Assembly (NCBI GenBank): GCA_028455995.1
Contig: JABELC010000009.1
Span: 1,178,001-1,242,000, forward strand
Length of the DNA stretch: 64,000 nucleotides
Direction: 5' to 3'
Origin: Scleromitrula shiraiana
Taxonomy: Eukaryota; Ascomycota; Leotiomycetes; Helotiales; Sclerotiniaceae
Positions 1 through 9,345 of this stretch are shown one piece after another. Position 1 is the first letter of the stretch. Each line of letters starts with the position of its first letter. The notes under the pieces are model-generated. The model saw only the letters and a program-made list of their open reading frames with translations, did no database searches and was not told the origin of the DNA. The position numbers and the translations under genes are program-made.

Positions 1-269
1 CATATTACTATTCATAATGCATTTCCTTAACTATTCTTATTTCTATCTATAGCATCTATAATGTTCCTATCTACCCGAGCAATTCTACTATCCCTTCAAG
101 TAATTTTGGAACAAGTCAACTAGTCCTGGAATTGCCTATACCCATGAACACACATCATTATACTCAAAATAGATTCGAACCCACGTTACCCTATACCCCC
201 ATCCTTGCTCAATAATTCTGCAGTAGCATTATTATCATTATTACACACCCAATTACGCTACGGACAATC
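1..269. other. Gene-free left edge
   Basis: AT-rich non-coding sequence downstream of the permease gene. It probably includes that gene's 3' untranslated region. I see no other feature. Confidence 0.5.
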
Positions 270-1919
270 TTAAGACCACAGAATGTTCAACTTTCTTAAT
301 CCCTTCTTAGGCTTAGGCTCAGGTTCCGGATTGTTTTGGTATATGTCAATGAAGCCACGAATTGGCATTTCATCTAAGGAAACAAGTTTGGTCTTACGGA
401 CGAATTTGTAACCAAAATACAAAATTAGGATAATCGGAATGTTGAGGTATGAAGAGATAAAAGTTTCATCGCTCCATTTTCCATGAATGAAGGTGACATA
501 TCCTCCAGTAAGAAGGAGAATAACAAAGAGCACCAGGCTTGCCCATGTTGAGTATGGCTGAAATGGTGCTGCCCATGGAAGCTCGGTGTGGCGATCAATT
601 CCTTGCTTTTTGCAGCCATAGTAAAATCTGAGGTAGACGATGCAAATGCAGATCCAGTTGACAAGTGTCGAAATGGAGACAAGATCTTGAAGCCAGGCAA
701 ATACGTTGCTAGCAGTGCTAGACAGGGTCATATAGCTTAGGCACATGAACACAGAGTAAAGACCAACTGCAATAAAAGGGACGCCGAAGCGGTTTATCTT
801 GGTAAAGAACTTTGGTGCATGTCCATGCACAGCCATACCGTAGAGAATTCGCGATCCACCAAGCATACTAGAGTTTCCAGAAGACCAGGCGGAGGTAAGA
901 ATGACTGCATTAATGATCGAAGGAACAACCTTAATACCGGCACGTCTTGCGGCGATAACAAAGGGCGATTGAGATGCAGTGCCAGTCGATTTTAGAAGAT
1001 TTGGATCGTTGGATGGAACCACGAGGCCGACCATGAAGATGGTTAAAACATAGAACAGCAAAATTCGTATAAAAATGCGCTTGGCAGCCATAGGAATTGA
1101 CCGCCTTGGATTTTTAGTCTCCGCAGCAGCCACGGTGATATTCTCTATGCCTGAATATGAATATAGGGCATTGTTGAGAGATGTCCAGAATCCGAGGAAG
1201 CGACCTAAAGAGCCCCCAATTCCCAGATACTGGACGAAGGCTCCTGGATCTCTCCAATATCGGAATCCGATCGATGTGTGGTCTGGGCCTCCTCCGCAAG
1301 TAATGACGAGTGCCATAATGTTGATTCCAACGATCAGTAGGATCTTGAGCATCGAGAACGTAAACTCTAATTCACCGTATACCCTGACAAAGAAGACTGC
1401 GGTAACAATCATGAGGACGCCAAGTATCGTTATCCAGATAGCATTATTGATTGTCGTCCAGAATTCCACCAACACCGCGGCAGCCACAATCTCTGCAGGA
1501 ATTGACACTATGTATGAATAGACTTGATTCCAACCATTGCCAAAAGATAATGCAGGGTCGAAGAAAAACTCGGCATAGCGAATCATTCCTCCGCTTAAAG
1601 GCACCAAAGCTCCCATCTCTCCGATAGCAAACACCACACTGGACAAAGATAACCCAATTATAGAGTAAGCAAGGAATGCTCCTAGAGGACCAGACCTTTC
1701 GATAGCTCGACCTGAACTCAAAAATAAACCTGTACCAATCGTCCCTGCAAGCGCAATCATTTGGATATGCCGCTGATGCAGGCCTTGCTTCAGAATGACC
1801 ACTTCTTCAAACTCGGCAGCTTGGACAGAGTGCTGTTCGACGTCCGCCGAAACCGTACTTTCGTTTTTGTCGGATCCATGGCCGAGCTTGTTGTTGTCTG
1901 CTTTAATATCCGAGGACAT
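270..1919 (-). CDS. Amino-acid permease (yeast amino-acid transporter family)
   Basis: A plasma-membrane proton-coupled amino-acid importer is the likely role. The uninterrupted frame gives 549 aa from the Met at 1919. A 22-residue upstream extension to 1985 is possible, but the MSSDIKAD start gives the usual hydrophilic cytosolic N-terminus. The family signature lies at the first membrane segment (LHQRHIQMIALAGTIGTGLF), followed by about twelve hydrophobic segments and a polar tail ending in a Pro/Glu/Lys-rich stretch. The length fits the fungal APC/YAT family (about 500-600 aa). Segments such as the GKWSDETF loop before the last membrane helix recall the dicarboxylic (Dip5-like) branch, but substrate cannot be read from sequence. 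It is divergent to the FAD oxidoreductase at 4652, and its upstream region carries a duplicated GATA-type site (2287-2330), suggesting nitrogen control. Confidence 0.93.
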   Translation of the reverse strand: MSSDIKADNNKLGHGSDKNESTVSADVEQHSVQAAEFEEVVILKQGLHQRHIQMIALAGTIGTGLFLSSGRAIERSGPLGAFLAYSIIGLSLSSVVFAIGEMGALVPLSGGMIRYAEFFFDPALSFGNGWNQVYSYIVSIPAEIVAAAVLVEFWTTINNAIWITILGVLMIVTAVFFVRVYGELEFTFSMLKILLIVGINIMALVITCGGGPDHTSIGFRYWRDPGAFVQYLGIGGSLGRFLGFWTSLNNALYSYSGIENITVAAAETKNPRRSIPMAAKRIFIRILLFYVLTIFMVGLVVPSNDPNLLKSTGTASQSPFVIAARRAGIKVVPSIINAVILTSAWSSGNSSMLGGSRILYGMAVHGHAPKFFTKINRFGVPFIAVGLYSVFMCLSYMTLSSTASNVFAWLQDLVSISTLVNWICICIVYLRFYYGCKKQGIDRHTELPWAAPFQPYSTWASLVLFVILLLTGGYVTFIHGKWSDETFISSYLNIPIILILYFGYKFVRKTKLVSLDEMPIRGFIDIYQNNPEPEPKPKKGLRKLNILWS

Positions 1920-2286
1920 CTTCTCAGATAAATGATGCACGAATAGTTCTTGCGAAAAGAAAAGAAATCTAAACACTCTATGCACCTGGGCTCTTTCTTA
2001 TACTCCTTAACACCAAGAATTTTCTAAGTTCTTCTTCTGATTACGTAGGACCGAAAAAAATCGAAAATATTCACCGCTTCCGTGGGACCGAAAGAAATTG
2101 AAGATCATTCATTGCTTTCTTTATAAGAACGTTGAATGATTTCATATTGAAGACAGTTTCTGATGATTACAATAACAATCATCTCATTGGTGCTTTGTAG
2201 AATACAACAGTACAGGGTACACCAACACTGATAGCAAAGGTTACTAGCTTCCGGTTGGGGTTAGGATGGTAGGTATCTGGCTATCA

Positions 2287-2330
2287 AGCACGTAGTTATC
2301 TGATAGTAAGCACGTAATTATCTGATAGTA
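2287..2330. promoter_or_regulatory. Tandem 22-bp repeat with paired GATA-factor sites upstream of permease
   Basis: Two adjacent 22-bp copies (2287-2308 and 2309-2330) differ at one base. Each contains TTATCTGATA, a GATA core on both strands, next to CACGTA. The repeat lies about 370 bp upstream of the permease start on the minus strand. Fungal nitrogen regulators of the AreA/NIT2 class bind paired GATA motifs, so this is a plausible nitrogen-response element. That function is inferred from motif and position. Confidence 0.5.
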
Positions 2331-2540
2331 GATACTTGAAAGCTGTGGGCTGTGATTGTTGACTAAGAATCGCAGCGTTAGGTGCAAGTAATTTACCTAA
2401 TTGAATCAAATCATAAAAATTGGAGGAATTGAATTATGTTAGAGTGGTTGCCGGATAAGGATCATTCCATGTTAAACTTAATGTAATCATATAATCAAGG
2501 GTTCAAGTTCATATAGATCTTTCAGGTTACTACTAGTATG

Positions 2541-3710
2541 TAGTAGAATCAATATTTTAATTAATTGCTAGTAGTCTATGATATAATCATATATAGTACA
2601 ATGTATAATACTTTTTTGATATCTAATTTTTAATAAATTATGAATCTAAAAATATTTAAAAATTATTGATAATTATATCAAGTTAAACTTATTCAAAAAA
2701 AACTTGAATATTTAACTTAGAATTTCAAATTCAAGTTGTTTATTTTTTTTAAAACTTTCGATACTACTAACTTACTTGAAAGAATATTATTAGAAAAAGA
2801 TTAAAATGAATTATTAAAAATTTAATTAAAACATTAATAAGAAAAATTTATAAAATATTGAATATGATACTATTACTACTACTACTAGTAGTAGTAGTAG
2901 TAATAAATTTTTTTTATATTTAATTTAATTTTTATTTATAATTAAGATTCTATATAGTAAATTCTTAATTAATAACTCAAGTTTGTAATTACTAGTAGTA
3001 CTACTAGTACTAGTAGTAGTATCTATTATTATATATTCAAGTTGAAGTTTATAATAACTTGAAATTTATTACTACTAGTACTAGTAGTAGTAATATTTAT
3101 TTAAAATAATTAATACTACTAATAATTGTATTACTAGTACTGCTATAACTTATAATAATGATGGTTTAATAAATAAATATCATATTAAAAATTATAATAA
3201 TTTAAATTATATCAAAAGTTTATTATATTTTTTTAATTAAATTTAAATATTATAATACTAGTACTAGTAGTATTTTTATTAAAATAATATTAATTACTAA
3301 TAATATACTAATTAAATCATTTATATTAATTGAATATTAAAAATTTATCGACTCGGAACTTGAAATATTTTATATAAAAATATTTAAATTATTACTACTA
3401 GTAAAAATATATTTAAATATTAAATATATTTATATTATATAGTAAAATAAGAAATATATTAAAATAATTCAACTTGAAGCAAGTTCTTAAATAAAAATTA
3501 TTTTATATTAAACTTAATATACTAGTAATTACTATATAGTAATCAAACTTGTCTGATTTATATAGACTCGGATCTCCATATACTATAGTAGTAAACTCAA
3601 GACTTCACTGCCAGTGGCAGCTAATTAATTAATATAATCATATATATAATCCATAATGCCGCCCATCTCGATATCTAATCTCTAATAAATTAAAACCTAC
3701 TAACAAAGTT
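2541..3710. repeat. AT-rich island with (ACT)n(AGT)n palindromes
   Basis: About 1.1 kb is nearly all A/T and has no open frame. C and G survive mainly in CTAG-containing triplet runs (for example the palindrome around 2870-2905) and in AACTTGAA/TTCAAGTT words. The edges share a direct repeat of about 70 bp (2581-2650 and 3632-3702, offset 1,051 bp). The inner copy is C-to-T depleted relative to the outer one. This looks like a RIP-degraded mobile element or repeat remnant lying between the permease and oxidoreductase genes. Confidence 0.55.
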
Positions 3711-4157
3711 GGGGTGCCCCCTGTGTTTGACCCGCAAACTCGATAAGCATCAAAACGACGCATAATTATTCTCTGCATTCGGCATTACGTGCATCACTAT
3801 CTAGTGTTCTTGTTTATCGTTTTGACAAGCATAATTATCAACACTTCAGAAAAGCCTACAACTTGTATGTTGCTTTATTTTGCCTTATTTTGCCATTAGG
3901 CAATAGGAAACAACATAAGTGTAGTGTTTGGTATCTAGAGTATGGCTATGGGCATATATATTTCTCTTGCCTGATATTCCTAACATTGAAAACGTACAAG
4001 TTTGCTATGAGAAAATCACAAGGCTATGAACTGAGCACAAGCAGGTTGAAAAGATTGGCTGGCGGCTTCATTGACTAAACAGAATGTTTAAGATGAATAA
4101 TGGAGCCAGACAATCACAGTATAGTATCAATGAGCATTGTTAGTTATCATTGATTTA

Positions 4158-4202
4158 TCTTATCATTGGCAATCTTATCATTGGCAATCTTATCATTAGC
4201 AA
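4158..4202. promoter_or_regulatory. Triple 15-bp repeat with GATA and CCAAT motifs
   Basis: Three head-to-tail copies of TCTTATCATTGGCAA (the third has one substitution) occupy 4158-4202. Each holds CTTATC (GATAAG on the other strand), and the first two hold ATTGG (CCAAT). They lie about 450-490 bp upstream of the oxidoreductase start. A CACGTG E-box-like site follows at 4361-4366. The likely role is nitrogen-responsive (GATA factor) control, inferred from motif and position. Confidence 0.5.
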
Positions 4203-4651
4203 TGATCATTATTGCCATGCTCAAACATCCCATTTTCCCCCATCTTTTCGATATCATCGAGGGGAGGCCCCATTTTAAGACGAAATGCCCGAAATTCCCG
4301 AATTGCCCACGTACCACCCCAGCTGTAGATCCTTCTACGGCGATACCGGAGATATTTTATCACGTGACGAAAGCACTCCTCCTATTTGAAAGTCGCCTTT
4401 GGTTGTTCAGGTACTTATAATATATTATATATGAACTATTATTGTAGCATCAGTAGGGCTCTTTTGGTACTCAGTTGTCTTTCAAATCACATTATTGCAA
4501 ACAATTGGTGGAACTAGATACAGTAACAAAATTCACCATCTCATCTCACCAGGTACGAAATCCATCTAATATCTACCTTGTTGTATACTCACATTCCTTC
4601 AGAAGTTTTGCAAACAGAACCGAAACAATCTCTATTAATATACTCAATATC

Positions 4652-6164
4652 ATGGATACTGTCTCAAAAACTTTGGAGAGTGTTCAAATTGGCACCTCTA
4701 GTGCACCAGCAAAATCAAACTCACATTCCTCAAAATACCTGCCAGTCTCCAATCCCGGTGACTGTTTCTGGCAATCTGAGAAACATAAATTACATGATCA
4801 CTGCTCCACGGAAGAGCTTCCGACGTACAGCGATGTAGTCATTATCGGTGCAGGGTACTCTGGTGTTAGCGCTGCATATCATCTTGCCAAAGAAGCCAAC
4901 GATTCAATTAATTCCATCACTATCATAGAGGCACGCGGTGTTTGTTCTGGCGCAACTGGTAGAAATGGAGGTCATATTAGGCCATATCTTTATAGTCACA
5001 TTCCAACCTATGTTGATCGAGGAGGGGCTCGAGCAGGTGCTGAAATCGCCGAGTTTGAAATTGCTCATGTCACGGCAATCAAAAAGATCATCGAGGAAGA
5101 GAAGATTGATTGCAATTTCACCCTCTCAAGAACTATTGATGTCTGGTGCAATGAGGATGCGGCAAACAAAGCTAAGGCGGTATATGACGAGATGGTGAAA
5201 CACAATTTCGAGTATATGAATGATGTTATTTTCTATAGTGGAGAAGAAGTTGAAGGGGTAAGTGGAACCTGATACATGAGGTCCTTCAATTGCTGATTTT
5301 TCGTAGATTTGTGGAGTTAAAGGAGCAAAAGCTTGTGCTTCATATACAGCTGGGAGTATGTGGCCTTACAAGTTTATCTTGGGGCTCATGGAAAGAATCT
5401 TGGAAACTGGAAAAGTCAACTTGCAAACAAATACACCCGTGACAAGTGTGAACAGCGATTCTGATGGAGGTTTCGTTATTGAAACACCCAGAGGAAAGAC
5501 GCGTGCCGGCAAGATCATATATGCCAACAATGCATACGTTTCCGGCCTTTTGCCTGAATACGACCAGAACATTGTTCCTTGCAAAGGCATTTGTTGCCGC
5601 ATAACTGTACCCGAGGGTAAAACTGCACCACTTCTCAACAACACCTACATCAACCGAACAGAAGACAACACTCTCTCATATCTCATTGCCAGATCAGATG
5701 GTAGTATTGTCGTTGGTGGTGCTCAGGCAAAGTTCAAACCTCATAGAGATCAATGGTACAACAATGTTGATGACAGTATCCTCATTGACTCAGCAAAAGA
5801 TTACTACGAAAATTATATGCAAAGAACGTATCGTGGCTGGGAGGACTCAGGTGCTAAGGTGGACAATATCTGGACTGGAGTTATGGGATATTCTTACGAC
5901 TCGACTCCTCACATTGGTGAAGTTCCTGGGAAACCCAATCAGTTTATCCTCGCTGGATTCAACGGCCATGGTATGCCGGTCATTTGGCTCTCAGGTAAAG
6001 CGGTTGCCAAAATGGTCGCTGAAACCATCCCTTTCGAGGAGACTGGCGTGCCACGGTTATTTAAGACAACTCAAGAGAGGATTGAGAAGGCGAGGAATGG
6101 AACCGAAGAGGAAGGTGATATTCTTGGTACTGGAGACGCGAAAGCTAAAGCTACCAAATCTTAA
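4652..6164 (+). CDS. FAD-dependent oxidoreductase, DAO superfamily (amine/amino-acid oxidase-like)
   Basis: Two exons, 4652-5257 and 5307-6164, encode 487 aa. The 49-bp intron (5258-5306) has a GTAAGT donor, an internal CTGAT branch point and a TAG acceptor, and both exons join in phase 0. The start at 4652 is chosen because it begins a typical hydrophilic leader; an in-frame upstream Met at 4475 gives an unlikely extension. A dinucleotide-binding motif VVIIGAGYSGVSAAYHL begins near residue 62 and is followed by SGATGRNGGH, the FAD-contacting loop typical of DAO/OrdL-type enzymes. The C-terminal half has the second FAD motif region (FNGHGMPVIWLSGKAVA). The expected reaction is FAD-dependent oxidation of a C-N bond in an amino acid or amine; substrate is unknown. 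Neighbouring permease and GATA repeats suggest a role in nitrogen scavenging. Confidence 0.88.
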
Positions 6165-6987
6165 CCACAGGCCATCTCTCATCGTCATTTTGATGGCGAG
6201 CATTTGTACATATTCTAATCAACCAAACTTAGCATGCATTGCTTTCCGGTCCTTGTCCTATATCCCATGTATTTAGCAATAGTCTAGCCATTCAAAAAAT
6301 AGAAAGCTTTGCGAAAAGACACAAAGCTTGGATCCAGTCCATTGGATTGCAGCTTCGAGCTGACAGGATTTCGAACCAAATTGCCTCAGTCCCTGTATTC
6401 TAAATCAGAATAAGGTTGTACATGGTATAGTAAATTACTCAACTCCTTATATATATCTTTACAACCACTTAGTTTTCCTCCCATCAGCAGCTCCACTTGA
6501 TATTCCACGATACCCTAAAGCGAAATCCATCTGTTCCCACAAAATGAGTCTAATTTGAGAGATCATTTCATCTCACATGAGGCTTGACTTGTTGTTTCGA
6601 AAGAAACAGAATTAACAAGAGGTTCAGAGGAGAATGTAACAAATCCTTCACTCCTTCGACAATTAACAGTATTTCTGGATGATGACGTCCGTATCGGAGG
6701 ATAATGAACAGATATGATAACAGCTGAAATTTGATACACATGTTCCTGGTTTGTTACAATCTCGGTCTTGTTTATCTGCCTTCCTACATAGGTTGACGCA
6801 AGGGAGTCAGCCAGCTCACAATATCTCGTTGAAACCCATTATGTTGTTAAGTGATATCATTTGATAAATAACAGTCACATTCATTCTTTAACTTCTATAC
6901 ACATGAGTATGCTAATCATTATATCTAGAAAGAAATATACACGAAACTCCCCACTCTAATTGCACTCCAAACTTCTAAGCACCAAGT
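6165..6987. other. Intergenic, convergent genes
   Basis: No gene is evident between the 3' end of the oxidoreductase and the 3' end of the broken S41 peptidase gene. The sequence is moderately AT-rich without clear repeats. Confidence 0.5.
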
Positions 6988-9345
6988 TTAATGGTACCCA
7001 TTATATACCGCCTCAGAAAAGGCTTTGGAAGCCTCCTCATACCGATTTCCACTCTCGCTTGTCCATGACACCACGCTTTCCTCATATTGAAACAACCCCG
7101 GCTGTGGGGCCTGCGCAATATTCGCTGTAGCCAAATCACTAAACGGCACTGTATCATAAGCCCTATCATAAGCCCCGGTGGGCATGGTCGAATCTTCTTC
7201 TATCGAACTCCCCTCAACACACTCATCATTGCCCCAAACAACCCCATAAACCCTATCCCAAAGCCCCGAAATATCGTAAATATCATCTGTAGTATAAAAC
7301 AAACGACAATTAGCTGCTTCATATTGAAACTGCAAAGGTGTAAATGTATCATCTCCTTTATGCATATTGTTTCTCAAGTTGAACCCTCCCCCTGTTTTGA
7401 AAGTGTCTGCAGAATCAAGTGGTGGATCCGCTAGACTCGGTACGTATTCGGGAGGTGGGTAATTTGGGACTGTCAGGTCCCCTTTGTTATAGGCAAGCTT
7501 TGCACTGGGAAGTGACTGGATTTAAGACTGGATGGTTTCGTAAGTGAGTACTTGGGCTCCCTTTGATCCATATACGCCTTTCATTGCTCCTTCCTGGGGA
7601 CGACCGCCGACAGCAACTTGTATAATATGTTAGTATGCATATATGAGTGAGTAATGAATGCTCTTACCACTTCGGACGCCTCCTTGGGATTTCATCATCT
7701 CTGCGAAAATGGCACAGGTAGAACCGTATGCTCCGTCCATGAGCATGACAATATTTGAGGCTTCGAATACGGCTGCAGGCGCGTTACTGTTACTGAGATA
7801 TCCAGTCACGTTGAAAGTTCCATCTTACTATACAAATTATTAGTATAAGATAATGATAGAAAGTCAATGAGAGGGGACAAACCTCGGTGATAATATCTGA
7901 AAGATTGTAGCGGACTTCGGCAGTGAAGTTGTCACCATGTATTAGAACATTAGGATCTTCGTCTCTCCAGCCGTGGAAAGATTTGCCATTCATATCAAGC
8001 TCTGATTGTGCCTGGAACTCGTAATCATTTGATTCATCATACTTCCCTGCACCTATGAAAATGGTACCAAAGCAATTGACCATCGGCGTGGCTCGAAACC
8101 GCGATGCACCGAAAGGTTCGAGGGTAGGGAACAGTTGTTTGAAAGCATCATATCCACTGAAAATGTCACCACCTCCATTCGTTTGTAGATCAACGATCAG
8201 TTTCTCCATCTTTGCTTTTTTGCAACTGGCTAAAAAGTTTTTGATCACTGCCTGCTGCTCTAACATTGTATCGTCATCCTTTTCCGCGGCGTCGACAAAG
8301 CCTGGCATGACCGAAACTGCAGTTTTAGAATTATTTAGGAAATATCCGCTAACATAGCCATCAGGATGTATTACGACTGGACTCGGATAACCTTCCAGAG
8401 ATGTGACTATTGTACTTGCTCTGGTATTGAGCATGGTTATATCCCTTTTTACCTTCTTTGAGGTCATGGAGCTTGATGGCAAATCCACTAGATCAAAAAG
8501 GTCTTGACCAGACGTAATATCGGTGAAATTTGTATAGGATAACGCCTCCGTTGTGGCAGCTCTAGTAGTGCCGTTTGCAAATGTATAGGTGAGGGTGTCC
8601 GGAAATCTATATAAATGTGCCCCAATTTCAAAAAGACCTTTGTTCCCCGTGTATGCGAGAGCGGGCAAATCATAGAACAACTGGTTATAATTGGCATCAT
8701 GATCTTGATAAACACCAGAGTCTTGACTGATGAGTTGAAGATATAATGTAGCATCCTGGCCATTGATTTCTGTCAGTGACGATGGCTCCCAATCTGCGGA
8801 CGTACTGGCTCGATGCTTATCCACATCAACTGTCAATTGTCAATTCTCTAACTTTTCAGCAGACCCTATAAACGGGAAACGTACATTTAAAATATAAATC
8901 TGGTAACTGCAAGCCATCGGGTGATATAGATATCAAGGGCCCATCCACGATCAAAAAGTAGAATAAACCTACGAGAGGCATATCTAAATTGACATGAAAA
9001 TCGTGAGGTAAAATGTTTCCTAGAGCATAGAGATCCTTTTCAAACTCCCATTGACTGGTACAGTTCCCTGAATTGACATTATCCTTGATTTCAGCAAGCC
9101 CTCCAAGCATATCAACACCAGCCATAGCCTGCCGGGTGGTCTTTGAGATACGCTAAGGTACTTCGGAACTGCCAATATGGCTCCACATGATCTATGAAAT
9201 CTGAAGAACGCTGCACATCCAAAGGAACAGATTTGAGGCACTGAAGAGCGATTGAAGAATCAATCCGAAGGGTGCTCGCTGTAGAAAATGGCGTCAGTAA
9301 CCCATCACAGATATTGAAAGAGAGTATTACAAGAAGATTCAGCAT
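6988..9345 (-). pseudogene. Broken secreted S41-family (CPAF-like) peptidase gene
   Basis: The translation resembles fungal S41/CPAF-like tail-specific peptidases. It has a hydrophobic N-terminus (MLNLLVILSF), HDFHVNL and SLTEINGQDATLYL blocks, LIVDLQTNGGGDIF, a serine region GAYGSTCAIFAEMM, then VAVGGRPQEG and a C-terminal ANCRLFYT block. Inferred introns (minus) are 8830-8884, 7828-7882 and 7617-7667, all with GT donors and AG acceptors. At least three lesions break it. The reading frame shifts near 9117-9126, between HPAGY and AGVDMLGG. A TAA lies directly after the acceptor at 7825-7827. Another TAA at 7522-7524 sits inside an 8-bp duplication. The frame otherwise continues to a natural stop at 6988. 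A catalytically active full-length product seems unlikely. The exact start is uncertain; 9345 gives a signal-peptide-like leader, while an in-frame Met lies at 9372. Confidence 0.75.
7514..7533. repeat. 8-bp direct repeat flanking TTAA (possible transposon footprint)
   Basis: GACTGGAT-TTAA-GACTGGAT lies inside the S41 pseudogene. Removing 12 bp restores a continuous reading frame across the site and removes the stop codon. An 8-bp duplication with a short spacer is what hAT-superfamily excision typically leaves. A simple replication slip is the alternative. Confidence 0.55.

Noticed and set aside
172..200. TTCGAACCC-like box resembling a tRNA T-loop on the minus strand
   Set aside because: No matching T-stem, anticodon arm or acceptor stem could be folded around it.
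1075..1521. 148-codon plus-strand frame
   Set aside because: Antisense shadow of the amino-acid permease.
7490..7540. A short intron that would remove the TAA at 7522-7524 from the S41 gene
   Set aside because: The only fitting GT-AG pair would be about 36 bp, shorter than any other intron in this window, and the 8-bp duplication explains the stop better.
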